Notes: generated by a model not told the origin, from the letters alone. A DNA stretch of 24,788 nt from Poseidonibacter ostreae (GCF_009208055.1 NZ_WFKI01000035.1:1-24788), one strand, 5' to 3'. Positions 7,592 to 15,838 are shown, counted from the first letter of the stretch. Made by a program: numbers and translations.

Positions 7592-8746
7592 TTATTCTCT
7601 ATACATACGCATGATTAGAAATGCTAAAAAAGAGATAATTGAAATACTAAGAGCAATTGGAAAAAATGTTTGACTATCAAAGGATAGTGCTATTGATGAG
7701 ATAATTGCTCCTAGTCCAAATTGTAAAACTCCAACTACTCCTGAAGCAACACCTGCATTATTTGGAAAATGTTCTAAAGTTAAAGCCATACAATTCCCAA
7801 AAATAAAAGCCATCATGCTCATATACGAAGCTATTAATATTACGATTAAAACTATACTAATATTCTCATAATTTAGAAAAAATAAAACTCCTGCAAAAAC
7901 TTGTACTAAAAGAGCAACTTTTACAAGGTCTTCAGGTTTTGAACTTTTAAGTAAATATACATTTACTTTAATCATAATGATTAATATAAGAAAATTTATT
8001 CCAAAAAAGAATGGAAAATAATCTGTAGAAATTTTAAAGTGTTCTATATAAATAAAAGATGACTTTGCAATAATTATAAAAAATCCACCAAAACTAAAAC
8101 CTAAAGTTAACATCGCTTTTAGTGCATTTTTATGGCTTAGAACTAATTTGAAAGATTCTAATATATTTTGCTTATTATATGTATAACTCTCATCTAAATC
8201 TTTATAGACAAAGAAAGCTACAATTAAAGCATATATTGTTAAAAACACAAAAACAGCTTCCCAAGTAAAATAATGAATTATAAATGCACCAATAGCAGGT
8301 GCTAAAAGAGGCGCTAAACTTCGTACCATTCCAATAAGAGAGAAAACTTTAGCAGCTTCTGCTCCATGAAATCTATCTCTTACTGCAGCTGCTGCATTTA
8401 CAACAACAATACCCCCAAAGAAAGCTTCAATAAATCTATATATCCATAATTCATAAATACTTGAACTAAAAATAATTGCAAAACTAAATAAGGCATAACC
8501 TAAAAGACCAAATACAGAACTCATTTTTCTTCCATATTTATCTGAAAGTGGTCCTCCAAATACTTGACCAATTGAAAAACCAATTAGAAAAATAGATAAA
8601 GAAAGTTCAATCTTATGAATACTTACATCAAAAGATTTTGCAATATCAGGAATTGAAGGTAAATAAGTATCTACTCCCATAGGTGCAACCGAAGATAGAA
8701 CTGATAATAGAATAATAAGATAAATATGATTTATTGGTTTTTTCAT
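7592..8746 (-). CDS. Bcr/CflA family MFS efflux transporter
   Basis: 384 residues with about 12 membrane helices. The N-terminal PMGVDTYLPSIPDIA (22-36) and motif A GGPLSDKYGRKM (64-75) mark the Bcr/CflA subgroup of drug:H+ antiporters (bicyclomycin, chloramphenicol and similar exporters). Actual substrates cannot be read from sequence. It begins 4 bases after the gph stop, so the two are likely one transcript. It converges on the DUF4405 gene with a 14-base gap and no strong terminator visible. Confidence 0.85.
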   Translation of the reverse strand: MKKPINHIYLIILLSVLSSVAPMGVDTYLPSIPDIAKSFDVSIHKIELSLSIFLIGFSIGQVFGGPLSDKYGRKMSSVFGLLGYALFSFAIIFSSSIYELWIYRFIEAFFGGIVVVNAAAAVRDRFHGAEAAKVFSLIGMVRSLAPLLAPAIGAFIIHYFTWEAVFVFLTIYALIVAFFVYKDLDESYTYNKQNILESFKLVLSHKNALKAMLTLGFSFGGFFIIIAKSSFIYIEHFKISTDYFPFFFGINFLILIIMIKVNVYLLKSSKPEDLVKVALLVQVFAGVLFFLNYENISIVLIVILIASYMSMMAFIFGNCMALTLEHFPNNAGVASGVVGVLQFGLGAIISSIALSFDSQTFFPIALSISIISFLAFLIMRMYRE

Positions 8747-8750
8747 CTAT

Positions 8751-9401
8751 TTAATTTACAATTTTTAAAATATCCAAAGGATGTTTTACTAAAAAATCTG
8801 CTCCATTACTTAATAATTCTTCTTCATCTCTAAAGCCCCATAATACCCCAATTGCATTCATCTTTGCATTTTTTGCTGTTTGCATATCTACCATCGTATC
8901 ACCAACAAAGTAAACATCTTCACAAGCTACTTTAAATCTTTTTGCAATATTTATTGCAGCTATTGGGTCTGGCTTCTTAGGTACTTCTTCTTTTTGTCCA
9001 TGGACTTCTTTTATATCATATTTTGAAAATAGATTTTTTGTATAAGCTAGTGTAAACTCATGTGGTTTATTTGATAAAATACCTATTTTAAAATCTAACT
9101 TTTTTAACTCATCTAAAAGTTCATAAATTCCCTCATAAGGCAAGGTTTTTTTATGAAGCTTTTGGTCATAAACTACTTTAAATCTTGCAGTTACTTCATC
9201 TTTTATCTCTTGAGAAGTTTCTTTATTAAGAGCATTATCAACAAGAACGCTAATTCCTCCACCTACAAAATATTTGTAATCTTCTATTTTATGATAGGGA
9301 AGATTTAACTCTTTTAAAACTTGATTCATACACACAGCAATATCTTCTAGTGAATCTATTAGTGTTCCATCAAGGTCAAATATTACTGCTTTTTGTTTCA
9401 T
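8751..9401 (-). CDS. gph: HAD-family phosphatase, probable phosphoglycolate phosphatase
   Basis: 216 residues from the ATG at 9401, which has AAAGGA 6 bases ahead. An in-frame ATG at 9434 would add 11 residues of poor quality with no site. HAD motif I FDLDGTLIDS (Asp9, Asp11) is intact, motif II is around ILSNKP, and the lysine plus motif III/IV region is seen in KKPDP and VYFVGDTMVDMQTA. A cap domain lies between motifs I and II. Family role: dephosphorylation of 2-phosphoglycolate, arising for example from DNA repair ends; other HAD phosphatase substrates are possible. It is the first gene of a pair with the Bcr/CflA transporter. Confidence 0.8.
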   Translation of the reverse strand: MKQKAVIFDLDGTLIDSLEDIAVCMNQVLKELNLPYHKIEDYKYFVGGGISVLVDNALNKETSQEIKDEVTARFKVVYDQKLHKKTLPYEGIYELLDELKKLDFKIGILSNKPHEFTLAYTKNLFSKYDIKEVHGQKEEVPKKPDPIAAINIAKRFKVACEDVYFVGDTMVDMQTAKNAKMNAIGVLWGFRDEEELLSNGADFLVKHPLDILKIVN

Positions 9402-9502
9402 AATAATCCTTTGAGCGCATTTTAATATATTCATAAATGCTTGTCAAATGGGTAATAATTAATATTATTTATTTTATAATAGAAAAGATAAAGGAATAAG
9501 AT

Positions 9503-9940
9503 ATGAAAATTTTACTTTCAATATTACTAGTTACAAGTTTTTTAAGTGCAAATGATTTTGAAAAGGGCTTTAGTAAATTGAGTACAGAACAAATGGCTGA
9601 AGTACTTGCACAAATGATAGGGAAGCAGTTACCAAGAAGATTAGATGAAATTACAGTTGCAAAAGAGACTTTTTTTGATGGAAAAATTTATGGTATGAAA
9701 AAGTATTTAATTCCTGAAAATAAACAAGTTGCAAAGGATTTTAAACCTTATTTAGTTTCAAAATTATATGAAAAACAGAGTTTTTATGAGTTTATGAAAA
9801 GAAGTGAAGTTTCAAATATGTGTAAATCAAACTTAATAAGAATGTTTTTAAATAATAAAGGACAAGTAAAAGTAGATTATTATAATCAAGAAGAGGAAAA
9901 TATTTTATTTATTTTACTTAATAAAAAAGATTGCAAGTAA
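9503..9940 (+). CDS. small secreted protein of unknown function
   Basis: 145 residues with a signal peptide (about 1-16, cleavage near SA-ND). The mature part is charged and mostly helical, with two cysteines (107 and 144) that could pair in the periplasm. I recognise no family. AAAGGA precedes the ATG. It stands alone on the plus strand and ends 3 bases before the end of the convergent TPM gene. The pattern near the end (KVDYYNQEEENILFILLNKKDC) suggests a strand-rich C-terminus. Confidence 0.68.
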   Translation: MKILLSILLVTSFLSANDFEKGFSKLSTEQMAEVLAQMIGKQLPRRLDEITVAKETFFDGKIYGMKKYLIPENKQVAKDFKPYLVSKLYEKQSFYEFMKRSEVSNMCKSNLIRMFLNNKGQVKVDYYNQEEENILFILLNKKDCK

Positions 9941-9942
9941 TG

Positions 9943-10857
9943 CTACCAACCTCCACTTGCACCTCCTCCTCCAAAACTACCACCGCCACCTGAAAAGCCT
10001 CCACCGCCTGAAGAGCTAAAACCACCGCCTCCAAAACCACCACTATATCCTGAACCATAAGTTGAAGATGTATTTTTAGAAGCTCTTTTAATTTTATCAA
10101 AATCAACTTTTTTCATACTCAAAAATGAGATTATAAAAATAGTAATAAAAGCTATAAGAGAAATAGCTATATTAGATGATGTAAACTCAGTACTAAATGC
10201 ATAAATAAAAAAACTAAAGAATGAACTAAATAGTGAGGATTGACTTGTCTTATAAAGTATTTTATGACGTAACTTTTTTGAAATATTTGTAAATACCATA
10301 GAAACAAATATAATCATAAAGAAAAAAATAGGAAAAAGTTCACTTGTAGAACTATTATTTTCTACTTTTTTATTTTGAATATACTCACCTTTAATGGCTG
10401 ATATTATGTTATTTGTAGCTTCTTGAATACCTTGATAATATTGATTTTGCCTAAATTTAGGTTTTAGTGTATATTCAATAATCTCATGGGATATTTTATC
10501 AGTTAATGCACCCTCTAATCCATATCCAACTTCAATACGTAGTTTTTTATCATTTAAAGATATTACTAATAAAACGCCATTATTTTTATCTTTTTGACCT
10601 ATTTGCCAATATCTTCCTAGTTGATATGAATACTCAGCTATTTCATAACCTTCAAGAGAGTTTAGAGTAACGAGAACTATTTGATTTGATGTTTCTTCTT
10701 CATGAGCTTTTAGCGTTGATTGTAGTGTCTCTTTTTGACTTTGTGTTAAAAGGTTTGCTCTATCTACAACTTGACCTGTAAGCTTTGGAAAAGAAGCTGT
10801 AATATCAGCAAAGCAAAAGCTAGAAAATAAAAGAAAAGTTAATAGTATCTTTTTCAT
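9943..10857 (-). CDS. TPM-domain (YgcG family) exported membrane protein with Gly-rich tail
   Basis: 304 residues: a signal peptide (1-17), a TPM domain (about 25-160, with VVDRANLLT, IVLVTLNS and RIEVGYGLEGALTD), membrane segments at about 172-192 and 212-245, and a Gly/Ser-rich tail from about 265. This layout is that of YgcG-like proteins, often encoded next to LemA. TPM domains (TLP18.3/Psb32/MOLO-1) act in membrane protein maintenance or as scaffold factors; the role in bacteria is poorly defined. It follows the second TPM gene with a 3-base gap and is the last gene of the lemA cluster. The Gly-rich tail gives a misleading open frame on the same strand near 9918-10106. Confidence 0.82.
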   Translation of the reverse strand: MKKILLTFLLFSSFCFADITASFPKLTGQVVDRANLLTQSQKETLQSTLKAHEEETSNQIVLVTLNSLEGYEIAEYSYQLGRYWQIGQKDKNNGVLLVISLNDKKLRIEVGYGLEGALTDKISHEIIEYTLKPKFRQNQYYQGIQEATNNIISAIKGEYIQNKKVENNSSTSELFPIFFFMIIFVSMVFTNISKKLRHKILYKTSQSSLFSSFFSFFIYAFSTEFTSSNIAISLIAFITIFIISFLSMKKVDFDKIKRASKNTSSTYGSGYSGGFGGGGFSSSGGGGFSGGGGSFGGGGASGGW

Positions 10858-10860
10858 AAT

Positions 10861-11478
10861 TTAGCCTAACTCAATTACATCATTAGCTAATTCATTTTCA
10901 TCATTTACTTGTATAGGAAATTCTTTAATTAACTTTTCACTACAAGCTTGAATAGCTTTTAAGTAACCTTTTGAGAGTTGATTGTTTTTTACATCAAGGA
11001 TAAATGCATCAACAATCTCTTGAAAATACTCATTTGAAATTTTACTACTAATTGTTTCATCAGCAATTATTTCAACATATTTTTCATCTAAACTTACAAA
11101 AAACATTAAAGCTTGATTTGTTTTAGTTCTATTTAATCCAAGGTTTGAAAACTGCTTATTTGCATACTCTTTTGCAATACTGTATTTATAAGCTTTTGGA
11201 AGTATTAGCATAATGATATTATCAAACTTTTCAAATAGTAGATATAACAAAATAAAAACAAATAGTTGTATTTGAAGAAGTATAAAAGAAGAAATTTCTG
11301 TAAAAAATACAAATATTATAGATAACAAAGCAAGAAAAGAGATAGAAAGAAGTGAAGATATATACTTATAACTTGCACTTCTTTTTGTAACTACTGCTAC
11401 TAGTTCAGCTGAGCTTTGTAGTTCTAGTTTTTCTATCTCTTTTGATATCTCTTGCTTTTGCTTATCGTTTAAATACAT
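10861..11478 (-). CDS. TPM-domain membrane protein, second copy in the lemA cluster
   Basis: 205 residues from the ATG at 11478, which begins one base after the lemA stop; a longer start at 11517 would run into lemA. The N-terminal stretch (about 1-38, with SSAELVAVVTKRSASY) and the part after the membrane segments (with LGLNRTKTNQALMFFVSLDEKYVEIIADETI) resemble a split TPM domain, with two helices at about 42-60 and 62-82. The pair of a Gly-rich TPM protein and this shorter one beside lemA is a recurring arrangement. No strong ribosome binding site is seen, so translation is likely coupled to lemA, and any loss of lemA reading would matter for it. Confidence 0.72.
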   Translation of the reverse strand: MYLNDKQKQEISKEIEKLELQSSAELVAVVTKRSASYKYISSLLSISFLALLSIIFVFFTEISSFILLQIQLFVFILLYLLFEKFDNIIMLILPKAYKYSIAKEYANKQFSNLGLNRTKTNQALMFFVSLDEKYVEIIADETISSKISNEYFQEIVDAFILDVKNNQLSKGYLKAIQACSEKLIKEFPIQVNDENELANDVIELG

Positions 11479-11479
11479 A

Positions 11480-12072
11480 TTAAAATGATACTTTTGGAGC
11501 TTCTTGTTCAGCCGCACTTGCTTTAAATGTTTCTTTTACTTTTGCACTTGGATGTACAATAGCAGCCACAAGTTTACCTGGCATTGTTCTTAACTCAATG
11601 TTATAGTTTTTAACAGAAGTAATAAAATCTTTTCTAGCAACTGTGATTCTATTTTCAGTACCCTCAAGTTGTGATTGTAAAGCCATAAAGTTTTATTTGC
11701 TTTTAAATCAGGGTATTTTTCAACAACTAACATAAGTTTTGATAAAGCACTAGATAGTCCTGCTTGTGCTTGAGAAAATTGTGCCATCATTGTAGGATTA
11801 TTTAAAGTATCTGCATTTACATTAATCTGTGAAACTTTACTTCTAGCTTCTGTAACTTCTACAAAAGTACTTTTTTCATGTTCTGCATAAGCTTTTACAG
11901 TTGAAACTAAGTTAGGAATTAAGTCAGCTCTTCTTTTATATTGGTTTTGTACTTGTGACCATTTTTCTTTTACATCTTCATCTAATTTTGGAACATTGTT
12001 GTAGTTTGTAATTATCAAATATGCAAGTGGTAATACAATTACAATGATAAGTAAAATAGCGATTTTTTTCAT
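11480..12072 (-). pseudogene. lemA: lemA with a one-base frameshift
   Basis: The N-terminal 127 codons give a clear LemA protein: a membrane anchor at 3-22, then VKEKWSQVQNQYKRRADLIPNLV and helices to YPDLKANK. The frame then drifts for 33 codons and stops near 11590. The missing C-terminal part, starting ALQSQLEGTENRI, lies in another frame from 11683 down to a stop at 11480. Adding one A to the A run read from 11694 to 11691 restores K-N-F-M-A-L and a protein of about 197 residues, the normal size. No canonical -1 slippery heptamer is present, so a programmed shift is unlikely; a sequencing or assembly error or a real mutation fits. AAAGG precedes the ATG. LemA is an envelope protein of unclear function. 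Confidence 0.85.
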
Positions 12073-12104
12073 GCTTAACCTTTTGTTTAATTGTCCCCAT
12101 ATTA

Positions 12105-12121
12105 GTTAAATTTTGTTTAAC
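12105..12121. promoter_or_regulatory. inverted repeat upstream of lemA and the aldehyde dehydrogenase gene
   Basis: GTTAAA and TTTAAC are separated by 5 bases (17 bp in all) in the divergent region between lemA and the dehydrogenase gene. It lies 33 bases before the lemA ATG. It could be an operator, but AT-rich dyads of this size arise by chance. Confidence 0.3.
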
Positions 12122-12171
12122 ATAATATAAATAGTTATTTGGAAAGTTTAGTAGATTAAGTAGTGTTGAAA

Positions 12172-12177
12172 TATAAT
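12172..12177 (+). promoter_or_regulatory. -10 promoter element for the aldehyde dehydrogenase-ung pair
   Basis: A perfect TATAAT, 38 bases before the chosen ATG at 12215. The predicted transcription start is near 12184, downstream of which lies the AAAGGA site. No clear -35. Confidence 0.5.
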
Positions 12178-12214
12178 ATTATTTAAAATGAGTTTTATAA
12201 TAAAAGGAAAATAT

Positions 12215-13600
12215 ATGAGTACACTTGATGTAACTTCACCATATAATGAAGAAATTGTAGGAAAGGTAACTTTTAATTCAACACAAGAAGTAAAAACTGC
12301 AATAGATTTAGCTCATGAAACATTTGAAAATAATCAAATAGCAAAATACAAAAGAGTGGAAATTTTAGAAAATGTAGTAAAAATTATGAGTTCTCAAATA
12401 GAAGAACTTACGCTTCTTTGTGCAAGTGAAGGTGGAAAACCATATATAGATTCTAAAGTTGAAATTCAAAGAGCTATTAATGGCGTTAAGTTAGCAATTG
12501 AACACTTAGGTTCTTATGAAGGTAAAGAAGTAGCTATGGGACATACTTTAAGCTCTGCAAATAGAATGGCATATACCTTTAAAGAACCAATTGGTGTAGT
12601 TGCTGCTATTTCTGCTTTTAATCATCCTTTTAATTTAGCAGTTCATCAAGTTATACCTGCAATTGCTGTTGGATGCTCCGTGATTATAAAACCAGCGAGT
12701 GCAACACCAATGTCAGCAATTAAACTAATAGAGATTTTAGAAGAAGCTGGTTTGCCAAAAGGCTGGGCTCAGACTGTAGTTTGTAGTAAAGAAGATGCGG
12801 AACTTTTAGCTTCAAGTTCTAAAATAGATTTTTTAACATTTATAGGCTCTGGAAAAGTTGGTTGGTATTTAAACTCTAAAGTTGCAAATGGTACAAGAGT
12901 TGCTTTAGAGCATGGAGGAGTTGCACCTGTTATTGTAGAAGCTGATGCAAATATTGATGAGTTAATTCCTGAGTTATCAAAAGGTGGTTTTTATCATGCA
13001 GGTCAAGTTTGTGTCTCAGTTCAAAGAGTATATGTTCATGAATCTATAATCGAAGAGGTAACAAATAAACTTAGTGATTCTGCTTCAAAGTTAATAGTAG
13101 GAAATCAATTAGATAAGAAAACCCAAGTAGGACCTTTAATTAATAAAAATGAAGTTAATAGAGTTGAACAGTGGGTAAATGAAGCTATAAAAGAGGGTGC
13201 AAAAGTATGTACTGGTGGGAAAAGAATATCTAATACTTGTTATGAACCAACAGTTCTTTTAAATCCTAGTGATAAATCAAAAGTTTCTAAACTAGAAGTC
13301 TTTGCTCCTGTTGTTTGTATCTATTCATATTCACATATAGATGAAGCAATTAAAAGAGCAAACTCTTTAGATGTATCATTTCAAGCTGCTGTATTTACAA
13401 AAGATTTGGATACTGCATTAATGGCTGTAAAGAACTTAAATGCAACTGCAGTTATGATAAATGACCATACAGCATTTAGAGTTGATTGGATGCCTTTTGG
13501 TGGAGCTAAAGAGTCTGGTTTAGGATTAGGAGGAATTATTAACTCTATGGATGAAATGAGTAAAGAAAAACTAATGGTTATAAAATCAAAGGTATTATAA
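12215..13600 (+). CDS. NAD(P)-dependent aldehyde dehydrogenase
   Basis: 461 residues from the ATG at 12215, which has AAAGGA 6 bases ahead; an earlier ATG at 12188 lies close to the -10 and has no site. Catalytic residues of the ALDH family are present: Asn136 in AFNHPFN, Glu232 in LEHGG and Cys266 in AGQVCVSVQR, with the nucleotide-binding FIGSGKVG at 209-216. It should oxidise an aldehyde to an acid. The overall pattern is near the succinate-semialdehyde and non-phosphorylating glyceraldehyde-3-phosphate or lactaldehyde groups, but the substrate cannot be fixed. The stop overlaps the ung start (TAATG), so the two are translationally coupled, an unusual pairing of metabolism with DNA repair. 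Confidence 0.85.
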   Translation: MSTLDVTSPYNEEIVGKVTFNSTQEVKTAIDLAHETFENNQIAKYKRVEILENVVKIMSSQIEELTLLCASEGGKPYIDSKVEIQRAINGVKLAIEHLGSYEGKEVAMGHTLSSANRMAYTFKEPIGVVAAISAFNHPFNLAVHQVIPAIAVGCSVIIKPASATPMSAIKLIEILEEAGLPKGWAQTVVCSKEDAELLASSSKIDFLTFIGSGKVGWYLNSKVANGTRVALEHGGVAPVIVEADANIDELIPELSKGGFYHAGQVCVSVQRVYVHESIIEEVTNKLSDSASKLIVGNQLDKKTQVGPLINKNEVNRVEQWVNEAIKEGAKVCTGGKRISNTCYEPTVLLNPSDKSKVSKLEVFAPVVCIYSYSHIDEAIKRANSLDVSFQAAVFTKDLDTALMAVKNLNATAVMINDHTAFRVDWMPFGGAKESGLGLGGIINSMDEMSKEKLMVIKSKVL

Positions 13601-14262
13601 TGAGTAAAGAAGAAATTACATGGCAAGACTTTTTTAAAGAAGAAGAATCAAAAGAGTATTATAAAAACTTAATGATAAGTATTGATAATGCATATAATAC
13701 AACTACAGTTTTTCCTCCTAAAGAGAAGATTTTCAATGCCTTTGATTTAACACCAATATCAAACTTGAAAGTTATACTTTTAGGACAAGACCCATATCAT
13801 GCAAAAGGACAAGCTCAAGGTTTAGCTTTTTCAACTCCAAGTTCTGTAAAAAATCCACCATCAATGAGAAATATATTAAAAGAGATTGAATCAGACTTAA
13901 ATAGAAAGTCTATATGTGAAGATGGAGATTTAAACTCATGGGCAAAAGATGGAGTATTATTAATAAATGCAATTTTAACAGTAGAAGAAGCAAAGGCAAA
14001 ATCTCACCATAAATTAGGATGGGAAAAATTTACAGATAATTTAATAAAGTTTATTTCTTCTAATACTAAAGATATAGTTTTTATATTATGGGGAGCAAGC
14101 GCTATAAAAAAAGAGAAGATGATTGATATTAGTAAGCATCACATAATTAAAGGTGTTCATCCAAGTCCCTTATCTTCTTATCGAGGCTTTTTTGGCTGTA
14201 AGCATTTTTCAAAAACAAATGATATTCTAAAGCAATTAGGAAAAGCTGAGGTTAAATGGTGA
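13600..14262 (+). CDS. ung: uracil-DNA glycosylase, family 1
   Basis: 220 residues, normal for Ung. The water-activating motif GQDPYH (62-67, Asp64) is followed by the uracil-binding and Pro-rich region GLAFSTPSSVKNPPS; LLINAILT (120-127, Asn123) and the DNA-intercalation motif HPSPLSSYRG (187-196) are all intact. It removes uracil from DNA as the first step of base excision repair, acting in the cytoplasm. Translation starts within the stop of the dehydrogenase gene (1-base overlap). A strong hairpin follows. Confidence 0.96.
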   Translation: MSKEEITWQDFFKEEESKEYYKNLMISIDNAYNTTTVFPPKEKIFNAFDLTPISNLKVILLGQDPYHAKGQAQGLAFSTPSSVKNPPSMRNILKEIESDLNRKSICEDGDLNSWAKDGVLLINAILTVEEAKAKSHHKLGWEKFTDNLIKFISSNTKDIVFILWGASAIKKEKMIDISKHHIIKGVHPSPLSSYRGFFGCKHFSKTNDILKQLGKAEVKW

Positions 14263-14270
14263 AAAAATAA

Positions 14271-14298
14271 AGAATTAAGAAAATATATTCTTAATTTT
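14271..14298. terminator. terminator hairpin between ung and the YgbA-like gene
   Basis: An 11-bp stem with one G-T pair (14271-14281 with 14288-14298) and a 6-base loop is followed on the plus strand by a T-rich tract. It starts 8 bases beyond the ung stop. It overlaps the stop of the convergent YgbA-like gene at 14275, so it probably serves both strands. Confidence 0.65.
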
Positions 14299-14622
14299 AT
14301 TTTTCATTTTTGTAAGACTTAGTTTAATTGCAGCATATTTCATTACTTTTGCAATATTTTTCCATCTTGATTTTTCATAACAAGGAGATGGACAAGTTCT
14401 ACATCTAGGTTTTATATCATGTGGACATTGATCTAAACGTTCAAAAGAGTAATTTATAGCTTCATGGCACTCTTGACAAAGTGATAAGTCAATACTAAAC
14501 TTTTCATTTTTGTACTCAAGGTTTACAGTTTTTTGAATTTGGTTTTCATGTTTGTCATTACAGTATACTTCAAAAAATCTTTTTAAAGTATTGATTTCTA
14601 TTTCAAATTTTTCTGTTGTCAT
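14275..14622 (-). CDS. YgbA-like cysteine-rich protein (nitrous oxide-stimulated promoter family)
   Basis: 115 residues from the ATG at 14622; an in-frame ATG at 14715 would extend the protein through the regulatory region and the extra residues look untranslated. Seven cysteines (21, 49, 52, 66, 74, 77, 81) follow the family layout: an N-terminal YC, then LCxxCH, then a C-(X7)-C-(X2)-C-(X3)-CY block in QCPHDIKPRCRTCPSPCY, then RWKNIAKVMKYA. This matches the YgbA family (PF11756 type), whose E. coli member is controlled by the NO-sensing repressor NsrR. The biochemical role is not settled; metal binding is likely. AAAGG lies 11 bases before the ATG. It is divergent from a Crp/Fnr regulator with an Fnr-type box between. 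Confidence 0.78.
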   Translation of the reverse strand: MTTEKFEIEINTLKRFFEVYCNDKHENQIQKTVNLEYKNEKFSIDLSLCQECHEAINYSFERLDQCPHDIKPRCRTCPSPCYEKSRWKNIAKVMKYAAIKLSLTKMKNKIKNIFS

Positions 14623-14713
14623 AGTGAATAATACCTTTATTTTGATATTTAAGGCAAATATTGTCTTATTTAAATTAGTTTTTAATATTTTTACATAAAA
14701 TACGTATATAAAC

Positions 14714-14729
14714 ATTGATTTTAGTCAAT
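14714..14729. promoter_or_regulatory. Fnr/Dnr-type box between the YgbA-like gene and the Crp/Fnr regulator
   Basis: ATTGA-N6-TCAAT, a perfect palindrome matching the TTGA-N6-TCAA consensus of Fnr/Dnr/NNR regulators. Its centre is 25 bases before the regulator ATG and about 100 bases before the YgbA-like ATG. On the minus strand, AT-rich -10-like sequences lie near 14682-14693, which would put the box near position -41 to -46, an activating position. On the plus strand it lies next to a TATATA, where binding would repress the regulator itself. Confidence 0.65.
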
Positions 14730-14746
14730 AATAAAAGAGAGTAAAT

Positions 14747-15394
14747 ATGGAAATAAATGGATTAGAAGATTATTATTTTTTTAGTTTTTTAAAAAAAGAG
14801 GATTTATTAAGATTAAAAGAAATATCAATAAAAAAACGTTATAACAAAAATGAGATACTGTTTTATAAAGGCGATCATCCAAAGTTTTTACACTTATTAA
14901 TTAAAGGTGTTGTAAAACTTTATACACATGATCATAAAGATAATGAAGTTATTATTCATAATTTAATGGCACCCTCATTAATAGCAGAGATTGCTAACTA
15001 TGATGAAGCAAAATTTCCAGCAAATTGTGCTTTTGAAACTGATGCAGAAGTTTTATTGATTGATTATGAAAAGTTTAAGTCAGAATTTTTATTGAAACCA
15101 GAAATTGCGATGTTCTTTATAAAATCTTTAACAAAAAAAATCAAAGCATTAGAGAGTTTTATTTCATATAATATTAGCTCAAATAGTAGTGAGAAAATTG
15201 CTAAGTTCTTATTAGATAATGAATCAATCTTAATAAATTTAAAGCAAGTAAAAATTGCTCAAATCTTAAATATCACTCCTGAGACTTTTTCAAGAAAAAT
15301 TTCTAAATTAAAAAAAGATGGAATAATACAAAATGAAAAGGGTTATATAAAAATATTAGATCATGAGAATTTAAAATATCTAATACATGATTAA
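14747..15394 (+). CDS. Crp/Fnr family transcription regulator
   Basis: 215 residues: a cyclic-nucleotide-binding-type beta barrel (about 10-118), a dimer helix (119-145), then a Crp-type helix-turn-helix (168-195). The recognition helix carries E179-T-F-S182-R183, the ExxSR motif by which Fnr-class proteins read TTGA half sites. There is no N-terminal cysteine cluster (the only cysteine is Cys94), so it is not an oxygen-sensing Fe-S Fnr; a heme-dependent Dnr/NssR-like NO sensor is plausible, given several histidines (44, 49, 61, 63, 71) and the divergent YgbA-like gene. Cyclic AMP binding is unlikely, as the usual phosphate-cassette residues are not evident. A perfect box lies just upstream, suggesting autoregulation. 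Confidence 0.85.
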   Translation: MEINGLEDYYFFSFLKKEDLLRLKEISIKKRYNKNEILFYKGDHPKFLHLLIKGVVKLYTHDHKDNEVIIHNLMAPSLIAEIANYDEAKFPANCAFETDAEVLLIDYEKFKSEFLLKPEIAMFFIKSLTKKIKALESFISYNISSNSSEKIAKFLLDNESILINLKQVKIAQILNITPETFSRKISKLKKDGIIQNEKGYIKILDHENLKYLIHD

Positions 15395-15395
15395 G

Positions 15396-15414
15396 AAGAA
15401 AGCTTAGCTTTCTT
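15396..15414. terminator. bidirectional terminator hairpin
   Basis: An 8-bp perfect stem (15396-15403 with 15407-15414) has a 3-base loop, TTA, which is the stop codon of the minus-strand gene. The plus strand continues with CTTTAATTT. It lies between the convergent Crp/Fnr regulator and the small membrane protein. Confidence 0.6.
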
Positions 15415-15802
15415 TCTTTAATTTATATAATAATCCATAAATATTTGTTTTATGAATTTTATCTATTTGCATAAATATAAATGCAACAACTACAACATTT
15501 AAATGTATTAATGCTTCTGCAAATGGAAATGCAATAAAAATTAGACCAACTATTAAAATAAACAAAGGTTTAGCAAATTTAATAAGGCTTTCTGTTTTTA
15601 TTAATTTTAATTTATACTCATCTTCATTATTTTTGATAAATAGTATATCTTCTTGGCTTAATTCATCGCTAATCTTTAGTTTTTCTAAACCTTTGATTAC
15701 ATCCATATTCTTTTTATATTGCATATATCTGTAAAATAAGACAGCAATTATAATAATAGATGCAAAATTTGAAATTAGTTGTAGTGGTATTTGGTTTAAC
15801 AT
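15404..15802 (-). CDS. small membrane protein of unknown function
   Basis: 132 residues. Likely membrane helices are at about 10-26, 74-92 and 98-112; the loop between the first and second is charged and helical (30-70, with KISDELSQEDILFIKNNEDEYKLKL), probably cytoplasmic. I recognise no family. A good AAAGGAAGT site precedes the ATG. It is divergent from the hidden zinc-ribbon gene, with only 67 bases between them. Confidence 0.65.
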   Translation of the reverse strand: MLNQIPLQLISNFASIIIIAVLFYRYMQYKKNMDVIKGLEKLKISDELSQEDILFIKNNEDEYKLKLIKTESLIKFAKPLFILIVGLIFIAFPFAEALIHLNVVVVAFIFMQIDKIHKTNIYGLLYKLKKES

Positions 15803-15838
15803 TTACTTCCTTTAAATTGTATATTTATAACTCTATAG

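Noticed and set aside
9918..10106. Open frame rich in Val and Glu on the minus strand
   Set aside because: It is the shifted frame of the Gly/Ser-rich tail of the TPM gene and has no ribosome binding site.
11685..11700. Programmed ribosomal frameshift in lemA
   Set aside because: The site has only four A residues and no X-XXY-YYZ heptamer in the right frame, and lemA is not known to use frameshifting. A missing base is simpler.
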